Of a stretch of DNA of 64,000 nucleotides, positions 62,870-64,000 are shown piece by piece. The DNA lies in the NCBI RefSeq assembly GCF_001758225.1, contig NZ_MAST01000012.1, forward strand, positions 372,001 to 436,000, given 5' to 3'. Each line of letters begins with the position of its first letter. The stretch's first letter is position 1. The translations under genes were made by a program, and so were the position numbers. The DNA comes from Humibacillus sp. DSM 29435 (GTDB taxonomy: Bacteria; Actinomycetota; Actinomycetes; Actinomycetales; Dermatophilaceae). The notes beneath the pieces are model-generated. The model made no database searches. It saw only the letters and a program-made list of their open reading frames with translations, and was not told the origin of the DNA.

Positions 62870-64000
62870 TCAGCTTCCCGACTTGGCCGCCGACTTCGCT
62901 CGTGAGGCGGTGCGGCCGCGCACGGTGCCGTCGAGCACCAGCTTGCGGATGCGCACTGCCTCGGGCGTCACCTCGACACACTCGTCCTCGCGGCAGAACT
63001 CGAGGCTCTGCTCGAGGCTGAGCTTGCGCGGGGGCACGATCTTCTCGAAGTTGTCAGAGGAGGAGGCGCGCACGTTGGTGAGCTTCTTCTCCTTGGTGAT
63101 GTTGACGTCCATGTCGTCGGCGCGCGAGTTCTCGCCGACGATCATGCCTTCGTAGACCTCGGTGGTCGGGTCGGTGAAGAGGGTGCCGCGCTCCTGCAGG
63201 TTGACCATCGCGTAGGCCGTGACGACGCCGCTGCGGTCGGAGACGAGCGAGCCGCTGGTGCGCGTCGTGATCGCGCCGTACCAGGGCTCGTAGCCTTCGA
63301 ACACGTGGTGGGCGATGCCGGTGCCGCGGGTCTCGGTGAGGAACTCGGTACGGAAGCCGATCAGGCCTCGGCTCGGCACGAGGAACTCCATCCGGATCCA
63401 GCCGGTGCCGTGGTTGGTCATCTGCTCCATGCGGCCCTTGCGGGCGGCCATGATCTGGGTGATCGGGCCGAGGTACTCCTCCGGGGTGTCGATGGTCAGG
63501 CGCTCGACGGGCTCCTGCACCTTGCCATCGACCTCACGCGTCACGACCTGCGGCTTGCCGACGGTCAGCTCGTGACCCTCGCGGCGCATCTGCTCGACGA
63601 GGATGGCCAGGGCCAGCTCACCGCGGCCCTGCACCTCCCACGCGTCGGGGCGCTCGGTCGGCAGGATGCGCAGCGACACGTTGCCGACGAGCTCCTTGTC
63701 GAGGCGGTCCTTGACCATGCGGGCGGTGACCTTCGACCCGCGCACGCGGCCGACCATCGGGCTGGTGTTGGTGCCGATGGTCATCGAGATGGCCGGCTCG
63801 TCGACCGTGATGAGCGGCAGCGGGATCGGGTTCTCAGCGTCGGCGAGGGTCTCGCCGATCGTGATCTCGGGGATGCCGGCCACGGCGATGATGTCGCCCG
63901 GGCCGGCGCTTTCGGCGGGCTTGCGCTCGAGGGCCTCGGTCATGAGGAGCTCGGTGATCTTCACCCGCTGCTGGGTGCCGTCGTGGCGGCACCACATGAC
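62870..64000 (-). CDS. typA: GTP-binding protein TypA/BipA (3' part; gene runs off the right edge)
   Basis: TypA/BipA is a ribosome-associated translational GTPase. The 377 codons present cover the elongation-factor-like domain II (KITELLMTEALERKPAESAGPGDIIAVAGIPE), domain III and V-like regions (GRGELALAILVEQMRREGHEL, GPITQIMAARKGRMEQMTNHG) and the BipA-specific C-terminal domain (FEKIVPPRKLSLEQSLEFCREDECVEVTPEAVRIRK). The tail is basic (GRTASRAKSAAKSGS). The GTPase domain and start lie beyond 64000. Family length is about 610-640 residues, so about 60 percent is seen. It probably heads the operon with mshB. Confidence 0.96.
   Translation of the reverse strand, partial: VMWCRHDGTQQRVKITELLMTEALERKPAESAGPGDIIAVAGIPEITIGETLADAENPIPLPLITVDEPAISMTIGTNTSPMVGRVRGSKVTARMVKDRLDKELVGNVSLRILPTERPDAWEVQGRGELALAILVEQMRREGHELTVGKPQVVTREVDGKVQEPVERLTIDTPEEYLGPITQIMAARKGRMEQMTNHGTGWIRMEFLVPSRGLIGFRTEFLTETRGTGIAHHVFEGYEPWYGAITTRTSGSLVSDRSGVVTAYAMVNLQERGTLFTDPTTEVYEGMIVGENSRADDMDVNITKEKKLTNVRASSSDNFEKIVPPRKLSLEQSLEFCREDECVEVTPEAVRIRKLVLDGTVRGRTASRAKSAAKSGS

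Overview
The window is a GC-rich, densely packed chromosomal segment from an actinobacterium. A gene recognised as mshB (mycothiol synthesis) together with dapC/dapD/dapE, an ECF sigma factor operon (sigE, anti-sigma, htrA, tatB), DUF3117 and gatCAB places it among the Actinomycetota. The protein repertoire suggests Micrococcales, perhaps Intrasporangiaceae, but that is inference from general similarity. From memory, the order typA, mshB, ferredoxin, dapC, dapD, dapE, LOG protein, DUF3117, O-methyltransferase/sigE, anti-sigma, htrA, tatB, mrp, DUF1003, MgtE-N protein parallels Mycobacterium tuberculosis roughly Rv1165 to Rv1232c, so much of the right half is conserved ancestral core.

Layout. 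1-7 kb: ilvD (cut by the left edge), a SixA-like phosphatase, a MoaD/ThiS-like protein behind a BNR-repeat protein, a 2-hydroxyacid dehydrogenase, a MOSC protein, a secreted sugar dehydrogenase lipoprotein and a DUF937 protein. 7-11.6 kb: gatB, gatA and gatC, then a YceI protein and a small unknown. 11.7-20.7 kb: a large ATPase-LuxR regulator, a membrane protein, ligA, an acyl-CoA ligase and an L,D-transpeptidase. 20.7-30.1 kb: a MetE-like protein, a GNAT, mnmA with cysteine desulfurase, a small membrane protein, etfBA, an SDR, an enoyl-CoA hydratase and a YbjN-like protein. 30.3-38 kb: glgX, a DUF222-HNH protein preceded by a repeat-rich spacer, a DUF4253 protein, and two CitE-like lyases in tandem.

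38-50 kb: a small unknown, a soluble MgtE-N/PRC/CBS protein with DUF1003, mrp, a heterodimeric ABC exporter, tatB-htrA-anti-sigma-sigE, a small unknown and a divergent O-methyltransferase. 50.6-57.6 kb: DUF3117, an enoyl-CoA hydratase, a PIG-V-like membrane glycosyltransferase, a DivIVA-like protein, a LOG protein, dapE, dapD and a membrane-anchored lysozyme-like protein. 57.7-64 kb: citrate synthase, dapC, 7Fe ferredoxin, a GNAT, mshB and typA (cut by the right edge).

Genes that work together: dapC, dapD and dapE give three steps of the succinylase route to meso-diaminopimelate and lysine; gatCAB corrects mischarged Asn/Gln tRNA; cysteine desulfurase feeds sulfur to MnmA; etfBA, acyl-CoA ligase and two enoyl-CoA hydratases point to fatty-acid oxidation; sigE, anti-sigma and htrA form an envelope-stress circuit.

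I see no CRISPR array, tRNA, rRNA, insertion sequence, prophage or recognisable defence system. The least ordinary material is non-coding: about twenty TANNNT boxes placed 6-7 nt before ATG/GTG codons (leaderless promoters), an ECF-type promoter in front of sigE, and an unusual number of short tandem and inverted repeats in gene spacers, some recurring at distant sites.
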